Assembly: GCF_964204645.1 (NCBI RefSeq)
Contig: NC_134030.1
Span: 4,069,855-4,133,854, forward strand
DNA length: 64,000 nt
Reading direction: 5' to 3'
Source: Tubulanus polymorphus
Taxonomy: Eukaryota; Nemertea; Palaeonemertea; Tubulaniformes; Tubulanidae
In this document: positions 11,371 through 22,993 of the stretch, piece after piece
How the letters are laid out: every line of letters starts with the position of its first letter
How positions within the stretch are numbered: the first letter of the stretch is position 1
Position numbers and translations under genes: made by a program
Notes under the pieces: generated by a model
What the model saw: the letters and a program-made list of their open reading frames with translations, nothing else
Database searches by the model: none
Told to the model about the DNA's origin: nothing

Positions 11371-12359
11371 ATTGGTTGCAGTTTTCAACTTTGGTTTGAT
11401 GATGATGAATGTTGGTTCTGTAAACAGCTCTACGCGAGCAGTTGTCAAAATGTTGAAGTCTTTGCCAGACATGGGTTTGATCTCTCTAAGAAAAAGCTAA
11501 AAGGGTTTCGATAAGAATACAGCACCTAATATTAAAAGTCTAGAAAAGACTGATTTACATTTGTAAAAACGCTGTGAAAGGTGTATCGCTAGATTTCTCA
11601 CATGACTCCTCTCCCTCCTCTGACAAATAAGTAAGACACAAATCTTTTGTTGACTGCTGAATCAATTGATAGTAGTGAAAGTTTAGTGTTCAGATACAAT
11701 GAAAGTGTGAAGTTGAGTTTTAAACGTTATGTTAGGTAGGTGTACATGCCTCCTCTCTCTCTCTCTCTCGCCTCTCCTCTCTCTCTCATAAACAATTAAA
11801 TAAGACACTCAATTGTTTGTATACATTTAGTTTTTTGCTGTGGTTTTCTCAATAGAAAAGTTTGAACTGCTCATTGATTGCAGCTCATTTCGAACTATGA
11901 TAAAAGTGAGGTAAAAGTGGGTGAATTACTGCTAAATCAATTGGTAGTGATGAAAGTTAAGTGTTAAAAACACTGTGAGTGAATTAATTACTGCTTAATC
12001 AATTAGCAGTGATGAAAGTTAAGTGTTAAAAACACTCTGGGTGAATTACTGCTAAATCCATTGGTGGTGATGGAAATTAAGTGTTACAAAACACTGTGGC
12101 TAAATTACTGCTAAATCAACCTGACCTTCTTGAATTGTCAAGTAGAACTGTGAGGTACAAGGAATTGGCAGTGACTTACAACACTGATAGCTGCCTTATT
12201 CAAATACTGCTCGTTGCTGCTGTGTGTTTTTGATTTAGAGGTGATATTGAGAATTGTATCTCTTTCCCTTACCTTCGCGTATTACTACATTAAACATTAT
12301 TACAATAGAATTATTACATTAAACATTATAACATCATGAATCATTACATAATTACATTA
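11371..12359. repeat. Mixed repeats: (CT)n and a 60-base diverged repeat
   Basis: A (CT)n tract lies near 11,753-11,790. From about 11,920 to 12,115 the phrase 'gaattactgctaaatcaatt', 'ggtagtgatgaaagttaagt', 'gttaaaaacactgtg' recurs about every 60 bases in three or four copies. No gene was seen. Confidence 0.65.
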
Positions 12360-14760
12360 TTAAATTACACTGATGACCTCCTTTAATACTGCTGCTTGCT
12401 GCTGGTGTTAATTGATACACTCCGTTATGGGGTGATATTGAGTGCAGGAGTCTCCTCCTTCCTTCTTCAACTGTCATGTAGAAACTTGACATACGAACTG
12501 AATTATCAGTGTGTTACATCACTGATCACCTCCTTTAATACTGCTGCTTGCTGCTGGGTGTTAATTCTTTGATTTAGAGGTGATATTGAGAATTGTTTCT
12601 CTTTCCCTTACCTTCTTGAATTATTACATTAAACATTATTACAATAGAATTATTACATTAAACATTATAACATCATGAATCATCCTCCTTAAATACTGCT
12701 GCTTGCTGCTTGGTGTTAATTGATACACTCTGTTTTGGGGTGATATTGGGTGCAGGAGTCTCCTCCTTCCTTCTTCAACTGTCATGTAGCAGTTTGACAA
12801 ACGGACTGAATTATCAGTGTGTTACATCACTGATGACCTCCTTTAATACTGCTGTTTGCTGCTGGGTGTTAATTGATACACTCTGTTTTGGGGTGATATT
12901 GAGTGCAGAAGTCTCCTCCTTCCTCTTTCAACTGTCATGTAGAAACGTGACAAACGAACTGTATCATCAGTGTGTTACATCACTGATGACCTCCTTCAAT
13001 ACTGCTGCTTGCTGCTGGGTGTTAATTGATACACTTCGTTTTGGGGTGATATTGAGCGCAGGAGTCTCCTCCTTCCTCCTTCAACTGTCATGTAGAAACG
13101 TGACAAACGAACTGAATTATCAGTGTGTTACATCACTGATGACCTCCTTTAATACTGCTGCTTGCTGCTGGGTGTTAATTCTTTGATTTAGAGGTGATAT
13201 TGAGAATTGTTTCTCTTTCCCTTACCTTCTTGAATTATTACATTAAACATTATTACAATAGAATTATTACATTAAACATTATAACATCATGAATCATCCT
13301 CCTTAAATACTGCTGCTTGCTGCTGGGTTTTAATTGATACACTCTGTTTTGGGGTGATATTGGGTGCAGGAGTCTCCTCCTTCCTTCTTCAACTGCCATG
13401 TAGAAACGTGACAAACGAACTGAATTATCAGTGTGTTACAACACTGATGACCTCCTTTAATACTGCTGCTTGCTGCTGGGTGTTAATTGATACACTCAGT
13501 TTTGGGGTGATATTGGGTGCAGGAGTCTCCTCCTTCCTTCTTCAACTGTCATGTAGCAGTTTGACAAACGGACTGAATTATCAGTGTGTTACATCACTGA
13601 TGACCTCCTTAAATACTGCTGCTTGCTGCTGGGTGTTAATTCTTTGATTTAAAGGTGATATTGAGAATTGTTTCTCTTTCCCTTACCTTCTTGAATTATT
13701 ACATTAAACATTATTACAATAGAATTATTACATTAAACATTATAACATCATGAATCATTACATAATTACATTATCAAATTACACTGATGACCTCCTTTAA
13801 TACTGCTGCTTGCTGCTGGGTGTTAATTGATACACTCCGTTATGGGGTGATATTGAGTGCAGGAGTCTCCTCCTTCCTTCTTCAACTGTCATGTAGAAAC
13901 TTGACATACGGACTGAATTATCAGTGTGTTACATCACTGATGACCTCCTTCAATACTGCTGCTTGCTGCTGGGTGTTAATTCTTTGATTTAGAGGTGATA
14001 TTGAGAATTGTTTCTCTTTCCCTTACCTTCTTGAATTATTACATTAAACATTATTACAATAGAATTATTACATTAAACATTATAACATCATGAATCATTA
14101 CATAATTACATTATCAAATTACACTGATGACCTCCTTTAATACTGCTGCTTGCTGCTGGGTGTTAATTGATACACTCCGTTATGGGGTGATATTGAGTGC
14201 AGGAGTCTCCTCCTTCCTTCTTCAACTGTCATGTAGAAACTTGACATACGGACTGAATTATCAGTGTGTTACATCACTGATGACCTCCTTCAATACTGCT
14301 GCTTGCTGCTGGGTGTTAATTGATACACTTCGTTTTGGGGTGATATTGAGCGCAGGAGTCTCCTCCTTCCTCCTTCAACTCTCATGTAGAAACGTGACAA
14401 ACGGACTGAATTGTAAGTGTGTTACAACACTGATGGCCTCCTTTAATACTGCTGCTTGTTGCTGGGTGTTAATTGATACACTCTGTTTTGGGGTGATATT
14501 GAGTGCAGGAGTCTCCTCCTTCCTTCGTCAACTGTCATGTAGAAACGTGACAAACGGACTGAATTGTCAGTGTGTTACATCACTGATGACCTCCTTTAAT
14601 ACTGCTGCTTGCTGCTGGGTGTTAATTGATACACTCTGTTTTGGGGTGATAATGAGTTTAGGAGTCTCCTCCTTCCTTCTTCAACTGTCATGTAGAAACG
14701 TGACAAAAGAACTGAATTATCAGTGTGTTACAACACTGATGACCTCCTTTAATTTTAAAT
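12360..14760. repeat. Higher-order tandem array of 153- and 187-base units
   Basis: Type A units (153 bases) carry 'actgctgcttgctgctgggt', 'gttaattgatacactc', 'ggggtgatattgagtgcagg' and 'agtctcctccttccttcttc'. Type B units share the start but then diverge ('ctttgatttagaggtgatat') and run through 'attacattaaacatt' repeats; A+B make a 340-base higher-order period (for example 13,792 to 14,132). About eleven A units are present. Since 153 is a multiple of three, runs of A units stay open in one frame and give 66 to 214 residue ORFs rich in Cys and hydrophobic residues (repeating AACCWVLIDTLR and GVSSFLLQLSCRN). No start, splice or homology evidence supports a protein. Confidence 0.95.
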
Positions 14761-14764
14761 TTGA

Positions 14765-16290
14765 ATTCTAAATTATTCAAAAGAGCTATCCATTGATAGC
14801 TTTGTGGTGGTTGTATCATTAAAATGGCGCTGGTGTTGGGTCTGTGTACATATTGTATTATATGTCGGTGAATTGGGATTGATTATTTTGTTTCCTGATC
14901 GTCCTTATTGCGACTTTACGTTTTAAATGTATGAATATTCAAAAGAGCTATCCATTGATAGCTTTGTGGTGGTTGCATCTTTGAAATGTCATTGGTGTTG
15001 GTTCTGTGTACATATTGTATCATATGTCGCTGAATTATGATTGATTATTTTGTTTCCTGATCGTCCTTATTGCGACTTTACGTTTTAAATGTATAAATAT
15101 TCAAAGGAGCTATCCATCGATAGCTATGTGGTAGTTGTATCATTGAAATGTCGCTGGTGTTGGTTCTCTATATATTGAATCATATGTCGCTGAATTATGA
15201 TTGTTTCTGCTTCCCGATTGTCCTCATTAGGACTTAATGTTTAGAATTTGAAAATATTGAAAAGAGTTATCCATTGATAGCTTTGTGGTGGTTGTATCTT
15301 TCAAATGTCGCTGGTGTTGGTTCAGTGTATATATTTTGTCGGTGAATTGGGATTGATTATTTTGTTTCCTGATCGTCCTATAACGACTTAATGTTTTAAA
15401 TGTATAAATATTCAAAAGAGCTATCCATTGATAGCTTTGTGGTGGTTTGCATCTTTGAAATGTCGCTGGTGTTGGTTCTGTATATATTGAATCATATGTC
15501 GCTGAATTATGATTGATTCTGTTTCCTGATCGTCCTTATAACGATTTAAAGTTTTGAATGTATAAATATTCAAAGCAGCTATCTATCGATAGCTTTGTGG
15601 TGGTTGTATCATTGAAATGTCGCTGGTGTTGGTTCAATGTATATATTGTAATATATGTCGGTGAATTGGGATTGATTATTTTGTTTCCTGATCGTCCTTA
15701 TAACGACTTAAAGTTTTAAATGTATAAATATTCAAAGGAGCTATCCATCGATAGCTTTGTGGTGGTTGTATCATTGAAATGTCGCTGGTGTTGGTTCTGT
15801 GTACATATTGTATCGTATGTCGCTGAATTATGATTGATTCTGTTTCCTGATCGTCCTTATAACGACTTAAAGTTTTAAATGTATAAATATTCAAAGGAGC
15901 TATCCATTGATAGCTTTGTGGTGGTTGTATCATTGAAATGTCGCTGGTGTTGGTTCAATGTATATATTGTAATATATGTCGGTGAATTGGGATTGATTAT
16001 TTTGTTTCCTGATCGTCCTTATTGCGACTTTACGTTTTAAATGTATAAATATTCAAGGTGCTATCCATTGATAGCTTTGTCGTGGTTGCATCTTTGAAAT
16101 GTCGTTGGTGTTGGTTCTGTGTACATATTGTATCATATGTCGCTGAATTACGATTGATTCTGCTTCCCGAATGTCCTCATTACGACTAAACGTTTAGATT
16201 GTAAAAATATTCAGAAGAGCTATCCATTGATAGCTTTGTGGTGGTTGAATCTTTGAAATATCGCTGGTGTTGGTTCTGTGTATATATGGT
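14765..16290. repeat. Tandem array, about 160-base unit, about ten copies
   Basis: Each unit has 'agctatccattgatagct' (itself an inverted repeat agctatc..gatagct), then 'ttgtggtggttgtatcattg', 'aaatgtcgctggtgttggtt' and 'ctgatcgtccttat.acgac'. Starts recur about every 158 to 163 bases. Confidence 0.95.
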
Positions 16291-17454
16291 ATCAGCAAAT
16301 TATCATTACATACGGAGTTGCGTTTTAAGATTGTTATATTCAAAGATGCTATTGTTTGATAGCTTAAATTTGGTTCTTTGCACCTGAAGGTTGTCAGGTG
16401 TTATTAGAAAACACTAATAGTGGGGTTGAATTAAGTTACTGCTTTCATTAGGCAGTCAAAGAAATTGTCCAAAAAGACCAATGAGGTTAAATTACATTGC
16501 TGCGTTATATCATGACTCAACTCATCTTCGTCGCTGACTGAGTGACCCTTTTTCTCTTGCGGAGGCCACCTTGTTTTACCGCAAGAATTCTGGTCCACGC
16601 TAACAAAGCTGAATATCGTTCAAGTCTTTGGGATGACAATTATCAGCTGGATTCTCCTTTCTGGATACATGTTAACTGATATTCAATTTTTATCATTTTC
16701 TTCTTGCAAAAGTTCTTAATCAATATATAGGTGTAAAAGAATAATAGATATGACAGAGTATAAAAGAATACTAGATATAAAAGAATGATGTAAAATAATT
16801 ATAATGTCCTTTGAACTTTACATGTCAACTAAACATTATTGGAAATACTGCTGCCTGTTAATTACTACATTCTGTTTTAAGGGTGATGATTAAAATTTGG
16901 ATGAATCATTACTTTGTTCAGTAGATGCGTTAAATAGCCCTTGAAGCAGCTAAACTGGGTCAGAGTGTTTTATCAATGCTGATAAACTCTAAACCTGAGT
17001 TAACAAAGCTTCAAAACATTGCAGCCAATTCTTTAAAAGTCTTGTCCATTATAGACTTAAAAGTGAAGATCGATCATCATAAACACCGGTGAAAACAATT
17101 GACGTCTCACTTAGCACCTGACGTCTCACTTTGCACCTGACGTCTCACTTTGCACTGATGCATCCATGCACTAACGCACTTGCATGAAATGGCACTAAAT
17201 ACATAAAGACACACAGATTGTGTTTATGTATTTTTCAGGGTATACACATGCACACCCGCGGGTCCATGTAGCGTGCTATCTTTCTTTGTTCGTGTGTGGA
17301 AATAATTTGTGATAAGATTAAACACCCATTTTGTAGAGAAAAATGTGAAAGGTTAATGATTAATTGTAAAAGTGGTAGAAATTAAATGTGAAAAAATCAA
17401 TGTCTGAAATAATATAGTGAAGATTCAGTCGCAGTGATTATAGAGAGATTGTAG
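16291..17454. other. Unannotated stretch, with three short 'gacgtctcactttgcacct' repeats
   Basis: Three direct copies of an 18-19 base phrase lie at about 17,101-17,155. The rest shows no gene or array. It may be the promoter or first-exon region of the transcript proposed at 17,455-19,460, but no promoter motif was identified. Confidence 0.4.
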
Positions 17455-19460
17455 TGTCAGATCAACCAGATCAGTTGTACTGAGTTATCTCCCTCAAAGT
17501 CAGGAGCAACGTGACAAAGAGTCACAGTGAAAGTTAACAGTTCCAGAGGAACATCGAGTCATGAGTCTGAACTGACTTTAAATCAGGTATGATATTGAAA
17601 TTGTATAAATCAATTTTCAAAGTCTCAAAATTGAAAATTATTCATATTTTGTGTTTTCTTGTAGCAAATATTGAGAGGTCCAAAGAACTGAGTCACCAGA
17701 GATGAGACAATCACCAGCCATCCGTTAGATGAATGTCGCCACTGAGATCAGTGGTACTGATTCATCTCCGTCAAAGTCAGCAAAAAAGTTACAGTCGCAA
17801 AGGAAAGTAAACAGTTCCAGAGGAACGTCGAGTCATTAGTCTGAACTGACTATAAATCAGGTATGATATTGAAATTATAGGGATCAATTTTCAATGTCTC
17901 AAAATTAAGAATTATTCATGCTTTGTGTTTTCTTGTAGCAAATATTGACGAATAAAGTGTCACCAGAGATGAGACAATCACCAGGCATCAGTTAGATGAA
18001 TGTCACCACTCAGATCAGTAGTAGTGAGTAATCTCCGTCAAAGTAGGGAACAAAGTTACTGAGTCACGAGGAAAGTTAACAGTTCCAACGGAACGTCGAG
18101 TCATTAGTCTGAACTGACTATAAATCAGGTATGTTAAGATACAGATAACATTGATTTCTTGTTTTAGGAAAAGTCCCAAACATTATGATGGTTTGTTACA
18201 TGTTTTCTTATAGCAAATCGTTAGACACGCAATACCAGAGGAATGATCAGTCACTGAACAAACTATAAGTCAGTCATGAAAATTATTCATATTTTTTGTT
18301 TTCTTGTAGCAAATGTGGAGAGGTTTACCACAGAACTGATTGTCACCAGAGATGAGACAATCACCGGGCATCAGTTAGATGAATGTCACCACTGAGATCA
18401 GTAGTACTAAGTCAACTGCCTCAGTCAAGCTGCAAAGTAGAGTCACAAAGTTAACAGTTGCAAAGGAACGTCGAGTCATTAGTCTGAACTGACTATAAAT
18501 CAGGTATGATATTGAAAATTACATCAATTTTCAAGTCTTACATTATTCAAAATTATTCATATTTTGAGTTTTCCTGTTGTAATAAGGAAATATCTAGAGA
18601 TGGTATGTTACTACAAGATGGAAAAATACCTGCAGGGATTTACATGAATATTCCTTAGTTGAAAGGATGAAAGAATGGATGAGTCATGAATCTGAATTGA
18701 CTATAAATCAGGTATATATTGTAATAGATAGATTAATTTTATTGATTTAGTGATTGTTGAAACTATCCTTTAAAGTTCGTTGTTTGATTGTCTTGTAGGT
18801 GAAAATATGTGAAACATCTAATTAAACACGATGTTGGCTTTGATATTCAGATGGCATCTGTTGACCATTTGAGAATACCTGCGTTGCTGGAACTTGTAGA
18901 ACACTAATGCGTTGCTGGAACTTGGAACTCTAATGCGTTGCTGGAACTTGGAGAACACTAATGTGTTGCTGGAACTTGGAACTGTAATGCGTTGCTGGAA
19001 CTTGGAGAACTCTAGTGCGTTGCTGGAACTTGAAGAACTCTAATGCGTTGCTGGAACTTGGAGAACTCGAATGCGTTGCTGGAACTTGGAGAACACTAAT
19101 GCGTTGCTGGAACTTGGAGAACTCTAATGCGTTGCTGGAACTTGGAACTCTAATGCGTTGCTGGAACTTGGAGAACACTTATGTGTCGCTGGAACTTGGA
19201 ACTCCAATGCGTTGCTGGAACTTGGAGAACTCGAATGCGTTGCTGGAACTTGGAGAACTCTAATGCGTTGCTGGAACTTGGAGAACTCTAATGTGTTGCT
19301 CGAACTTGGAGAACTCTAATGTGTTGCTCGAACTTGGAGAACTCTAATGCATGTTAAGACTTGGAGAATTATTGTCTGGGTGCAACTGACCCTGTATGTG
19401 AACATGTGTGTTCAATTTGAATTTTATTTTAATTTAAATAAAACAAGTTAGAATATCTTT
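17455..19460 (+). ncRNA. Candidate spliced long non-coding RNA built of tandem exon cassettes
   Basis: Cassettes of about 260 bases repeat. Each ends in 'ctgactataaatcag' directly followed by gtatga, gtatgt or gtatat, and most restart after 'gttttcttgtag' with 'caaat'. Inferred exons: ..17,455-17,586; 17,665-17,860; 17,939-18,128; 18,214-about 18,266 (donor decayed to cag|tcatg); 18,310-18,503; about 18,587-18,711 (acceptor decayed); terminal 18,799-about 19,460. Introns are about 78 to 87 bases where both sites are intact. Exons are stop-rich in all frames, so the product would be non-coding. They share a hairpin-forming 'gttccagaggaac'. The terminal exon contains the 28-base array and an AATAAA near 19,438. 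The strand follows from the splice sites. Transcription itself is inference. Confidence 0.42.
18885..19350. repeat. Minisatellite, 28-base unit, about 17 copies
   Basis: The unit is 'gcgttgctggaacttggaga' plus 'actctaat', with shorter variants lacking 'ga..'. It lies in the putative terminal exon of the repeat-built transcript. Frames are open on both strands only because of the repeat. Confidence 0.95.
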
Positions 19461-20400
19461 GATTGTTTCTAAAGAGTATTTGATGTTGTTTTGAGGTGGA
19501 ACTGAAATGCAGCAGTCAGTTCCGTAGTGTGTTTGAATATTGACATAACATGATGACTGACCTTGATTTATTTGTGTTGACTTCTGTCAGTGTTTGTTAA
19601 TTACGACTGTTTTAATTCATTTGTTATTGCAAATACATATTTATTTCAATAAAATGGTATGAGGATCTGTAGAGGAGCTGAGTCAACTTGGTGTTGAATA
19701 AGTAAAACGAGGTGGTTAGTACTTTATAGGTGTGACTTGTGTATTTGAAGTACCGGCACGAGCTTTTAAATTTATTGATTTCATGGTGTTTAAATGTTTA
19801 AATAAATTATATTGATTTAAAATGGTGTTTGATAATTGGTTGAATGAAGTCTTTGTTTACTTATGTTTACTTATATGATACATGTACGTATTGAACTATT
19901 GATCACAACTACTGATCTATTCGTGGTTTAGTTGTTCGCTACAAATTGTTTTGTGGTTCTTTTTCTGTAATCTACAGTAGACTCGGCTCTTGACTCGAAT
20001 CTCATTAATCAAGTATAGTATCGCATTGACTCGAGCTCTCCCTCTCTCTCTCCTCGACTGACTTGTTCGAATGGATTTTAGTTAGAACTCGGGCTACTCA
20101 TGGACATGTAAACTAGTTAAAGTCCAGATTATATTTACACTTTTATAAAGTGTAATGAGAGATAACTTCAGTAAACTTTCACTTCAATTCGTGCCAATCT
20201 TGGTCTCAGTTCGTCCCAGTAAGGGTGAGCCGGTTTACTGTAGTGTTTGTCACCTTACCCCAGACCTGCTGGATTACAATCTTATTTAAAGATGAATATT
20301 ATAGACAGCAGATTGATACAGTTTTATTTTACAAACAGAAGATGTGTTAGAAATAAACTAATCTAATAGAGGTTCATAGTATACTGCGAGATGAGTTGAT
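19461..20400. other. Unannotated stretch
   Basis: A small (CT)n tract lies near 20,038. No gene or array was recognised. Confidence 0.4.
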
Positions 20401-20404
20401 CCCT

Positions 20405-20634
20405 ACACTGTACAGAGGTGTCCCGGGTTCGAATCCAGTAATAACTGACGCTGATTCAGAGTGGTCCTGATGCTGAATAGAAGATGTACAGGGATGTCCT
20501 GGGTTCGAACCCAGTAATCACCGACACTGATTCAGAATGGCCCTGATGCTGAATAGAAGATTTACAGGGATGTCCTGGGTTCAAACCCAGTAATCACCGA
20601 CACTGATTCAGAATGGCCCTGATGCTGAAAAGGG
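20405..20634. repeat. Tandem array, 76-base unit, three copies, with B-box-like core
   Basis: Each copy has 'acagggatgtcctgggttc', 'gaacccagtaatcaccgaca' and 'ctgattcagaatggccctga'. The palindromic 'ctgggttcgaacccag' resembles a tRNA T-arm/B box, suggesting tandem growth of a tRNA-derived SINE fragment. Confidence 0.85.
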
Positions 20635-22993
20635 GATCTATTTAATTGTTTTTGTTACCTCGCACAAATCTTAGCGCGCAAAAACGAAATAATTTGTTTT
20701 TGCGCGGGAAAATTTGTTTTTTGTGGAGGATGAAAAACATATCCGTATGTCCCGATCAGCCACCATAGTTGTTCTAGAAGAACATGGCTGATTATTCCAA
20801 GCGAATAACTTTCCTTTTCGACTATAATTAACAACCAACAATCATTACTCACTTAATATTGATGTAAACATTGCATTAACCTTGGGATTTACGAAGTTGT
20901 CGTCGAAGCGTTCGTTATCGCGCAGATAACTTAACAGTACAACATTATTCTGACGACATAAAACTGTCAAACTCGCGAATTACCGGACAGTGAAGAATTA
21001 TGACACGGGATTAATTGTATACAACATACGTCACAGGACGGAATAATACAGCGATATTGTACGTGTCCTTTTATTCATAATTCATCGTAAACTACTCGCA
21101 TCCCTTCTCGTATTCAGAAACAAACATTGATTATTATCATATCGACCGGCTTATAAATTGCGACTGTTTCTCCTCGGAGATACTATTCCTGTCCCAGTGG
21201 CTTAAATAAGACTGTACAACTGCCGATTGTCATCAATCGCCGTCTCGATCGGCACAGTTGTTTCCGGGTCAGCGAACGCTTACTATTTAATTTGGCAAAA
21301 TCTGTCTCTGGATTCGATTGAGAACTCGAAAAGAAAATGAATTAGTGAAAATTGTTACATCGACGCAAAATTTGAATTTATCGGTTCGAAAACCTCGTAA
21401 CGCGATAAAACGGTCGAAATTAAACTGACGCCTTTAGATCTCGCTTTTATGACTCGAAACTATCTACTAGTCTTAATAAACATATATCATTTAATGCCCC
21501 CCGATGAAAAAAGCCGCTCTCCGGCCGAATAAAGCAATTTGCTACAGTGCGACGAGCTGCTCAATTTGGCGACAGGATTATCGACAACTCGTCTCAAATC
21601 ATGGGAAGCAATATTTCCCTGAGGAGTATACGATCAACTAACAGCGTTCTCATTTCAGCATAGTGATCCGTTTAAAACGTATAATATCGTTAGCTACTTC
21701 TACGATACATACGCTAATTATATACTTAATGCTTTCGATCATATTGAATTCCATCTGTCAAGACGAACAACGAAACAGTTAAAACGGCTCTCATATTGTT
21801 GACGCGTTAGAAAAATAAAGAACCGAACGATATTTTGTGATGATCTGGTTTTCAGAAATCAAGAGAAGATATTTCGCAATTAACACAGTTTTCTAAAAAC
21901 AGATATCATCCCTATAAACTACAAGTTTATTACCGATGAGATTTCATATCAAAATCTGCAATAAAAAATCCAGGCCAAATATATATACCCGATACGGGTG
22001 GATAAGAGTAGATACATTTCCCATGATATTGTACTTGGGGGGAAATGTAGGCTACGTCGAGAGCGTGTCCATTTTATAGGAACGGTCGTATCTGAATCTG
22101 TCCATATGTGGTATTATAGCGAACATGACTGATTGCTGCTGAATTAAACTTTCGGGTTTAAATGTGACACTGGCCTATAAAACTCGCCCTGAATTATAGT
22201 AAATGAAATCCGTCTGTCAGAGACACATGTAATCATCAACCCGAGTACAACATTGTCTCCATTTGAATTGTATTTCCCGCAGAAATCAATTCCTAGATCC
22301 GATTATCAGATTGTTAATGAGCTATGAATATTATATTGGAAGGGTTGCGTTGCCATTTCACTTGCGTTTATAGTGTTATATCATCGTATGTCGGGATTGA
22401 TTTCCGAACTGGGTTTGATGCGGCCGGCTTGTAAAGCACCTCTCACACGGTCCATAAATTGGGTAGAGGGAAGAAAATCACATTTTAAGTACATCCAAAT
22501 TTTATTTCAACGTCAAATTCCATAGGTTACATATCGTACAATTAAAGAAACAACGCATAAATGATATAGACGACAGACTTGGCTCGTATTGTAACTTTCA
22601 TTGTTTCTTATTAAATTCTATGATCAATCCCGATTGATAGGTTACCTCGAAAATCAGGTTTTTTTTTACAAATATCAACTATCTTTTCATTTACCGAGTG
22701 AGATGTGCTGAAAAAGTTTTAGGTTGATTTTCTATGTTGGATCACACTACAGAATGATTATACATCCATCTTCCTAAACGATGTAAAAAGAGACAATTTA
22801 CGAGTATGATAATAAATGGCCACACAACACATGACAATAATACACATATAAAAAACATATACAGATATTAGATGTACACATCTTAAGACTATAGACATTA
22901 AGGAGGCAACTTTTAGTGACGGAACTTTAGAACGTAGGTAGATATGGACCCGTATACTGTCGAACACGAAACAGACTCTTTCGGAAGGTCAAA
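20635..22993. other. Intergenic, no gene seen; 3' flank of the ENaC-type gene
   Basis: A perfect 11-base inverted repeat (cgcgcaaaaac at 20,675-20,685 with gtttttgcgcg at 20,696-20,706) is the only structure noted. No coding exon was recognised on either strand. Confidence 0.45.

Noticed and set aside
18930-19263. 82-codon frames on both strands
   Set aside because: They are by-products of the 28-base minisatellite with no start context or composition of a real protein.
2800-19350. CRISPR-like array
   Set aside because: The repeats are contiguous or long tandem units without unique spacers, in an animal genome with introns.
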